Source of the DNA: Platanthera guangdongensis
Taxonomy: Eukaryota; Streptophyta; Magnoliopsida; Asparagales; Orchidaceae
Assembly: GCA_039583875.1 (NCBI GenBank)
Contig: CM077160.1
Location: 113,293,314 to 113,357,313 of the forward strand
Length of the DNA: 64,000 bases
Direction of reading: 5' to 3'
The position numbers and the translations under genes were made by a program. Of the stretch, positions 63,563 to 64,000 are shown one piece after another (position 1 is the first letter of the stretch; the number at the start of each line of letters is the position of its first letter). The notes under the pieces were generated by a model. That model saw nothing but the letters and a program-made list of their open reading frames with translations. It was not told the origin of the DNA and did not search any database.

Positions 63563-64000
63563 AAATAATGTAATACGTGTGTGAGGATGCTACAAAACAA
63601 ATATTTGGACAAACAAATTATGACAAATTATAAGATACTTTAAGCAAAAATTACAAATTAATATTATCCAAAAAAGTGAATTCACACAATCCAACAAACA
63701 GAAATCACAATAAAACAATAACTCACAGTTATTACACGGTAAACGGCTCGGGGGATGTCCAGTAAAGTACCAATGGTCGGAGAGAGAATAGGATGTCCAG
63801 TATTGTGAACTTTTTGGCTTAATTTTGATTGTTGCTTGAGGTTGTGGTAGTGAGATTACTAACCAACTCTCTCTGAAGCCTTCCTCACTCGGGATTCTGT
63901 GAGTTTTGCTCCAAGATCTACTATAACAGAGATGACATCTCGGGAAAGGAGGAGCACTGGCATGGTAAAAAGTATTTTAATGATTTCAGTTTGACGGATT
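63563..64000 (-). other. Upstream intron, right flank of Copia-H
   Basis: AT-rich. A short minus-strand frame at about 63975-63880 reads LLLSRDVISVIVDLGAKL and ends near a GTTAGT donor-like site. It does not match the SABRE pattern I know, and its phase does not fit the exon at 58213, so I do not call it an exon. Confidence 0.4.

Noticed and set aside
63880..63975. Possible further SABRE exon on the minus strand (LLLSRDVISVIVDLGAKL)
   Set aside because: Donor-like and acceptor-like sites exist, but the residues do not match the family pattern I know, and the phase does not fit the exon starting at 58213.

Overview
This is nuclear DNA from a flowering plant with a large, retrotransposon-filled genome. 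There are no operons, no bacterial genes and no CRISPR. Almost all of the window is nested LTR retrotransposon sequence lying in introns of one host gene on the minus strand. Three exons of that gene are recognisable (58213-57958, 57714-57490 and 24228-24089, in transcript order). They match the C-terminal (Apt1) region of SABRE / KINKY POLLEN, a plant bridge-like lipid-transfer protein. Splice sites and phases fit, so the intron between exons 2 and 3 is 33,261 bp, and the next intron runs more than 24 kb, off the left edge.

Left part (1-24088, the downstream intron): degenerate tandem repeats (about 0.8-2.6 kb); a decayed Ty3 gag on the minus strand (2.7-3.65 kb); then Copia-A (minus, 3775-23821), split by two later insertions. 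These are a very young Ty3/Gypsy element with 3.1-kb LTRs (Gypsy-G, plus, 4864-15183, target-site duplication GTATC) and Copia-F (plus, 18853-23643, duplication ATTTC).

Middle part (24229-57489, the giant intron): Gypsy-D (24526-29846); about 3 kb of unassigned sequence; Gypsy-D2 (about 32.9-48.2 kb by inference), which holds Copia-C (minus, 5' LTR split by Gypsy-E) and Gypsy-I (an LTR pair with no internal region). Gypsy-E (minus, 37267-42377, duplication TAAAT) carries gag, protease and an unrecognised open reading frame where RT, RNase H and integrase should be. Next comes a cluster of GC-rich palindromic cassettes set in TA-rich microsatellites (48.3-50.6 kb), then Copia-B (plus, 51771-57186, duplication ATTAT).

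Right part (57490-64000): two SABRE exons 243 bp apart, then Copia-H (plus, 58657-63557) in the upstream intron.

No retrotransposon here looks autonomous. Each has a stop, frameshift or deletion in a catalytic region: Copia-A, C and H lost the integrase region with the first catalytic Asp, F lost the RT active-site region, and G has a stop at the start of RT and has lost the end of pol. The points most worth following are a predicted 95-bp intron that would join gag to pol in Gypsy-G; three leader hairpins in Gypsy-G with one shared loop and covarying stems; the Gag-PR-X organisation of Gypsy-E; and the hairpin-cassette cluster. All assignments are from reading the sequence; nothing was searched or aligned by computer.
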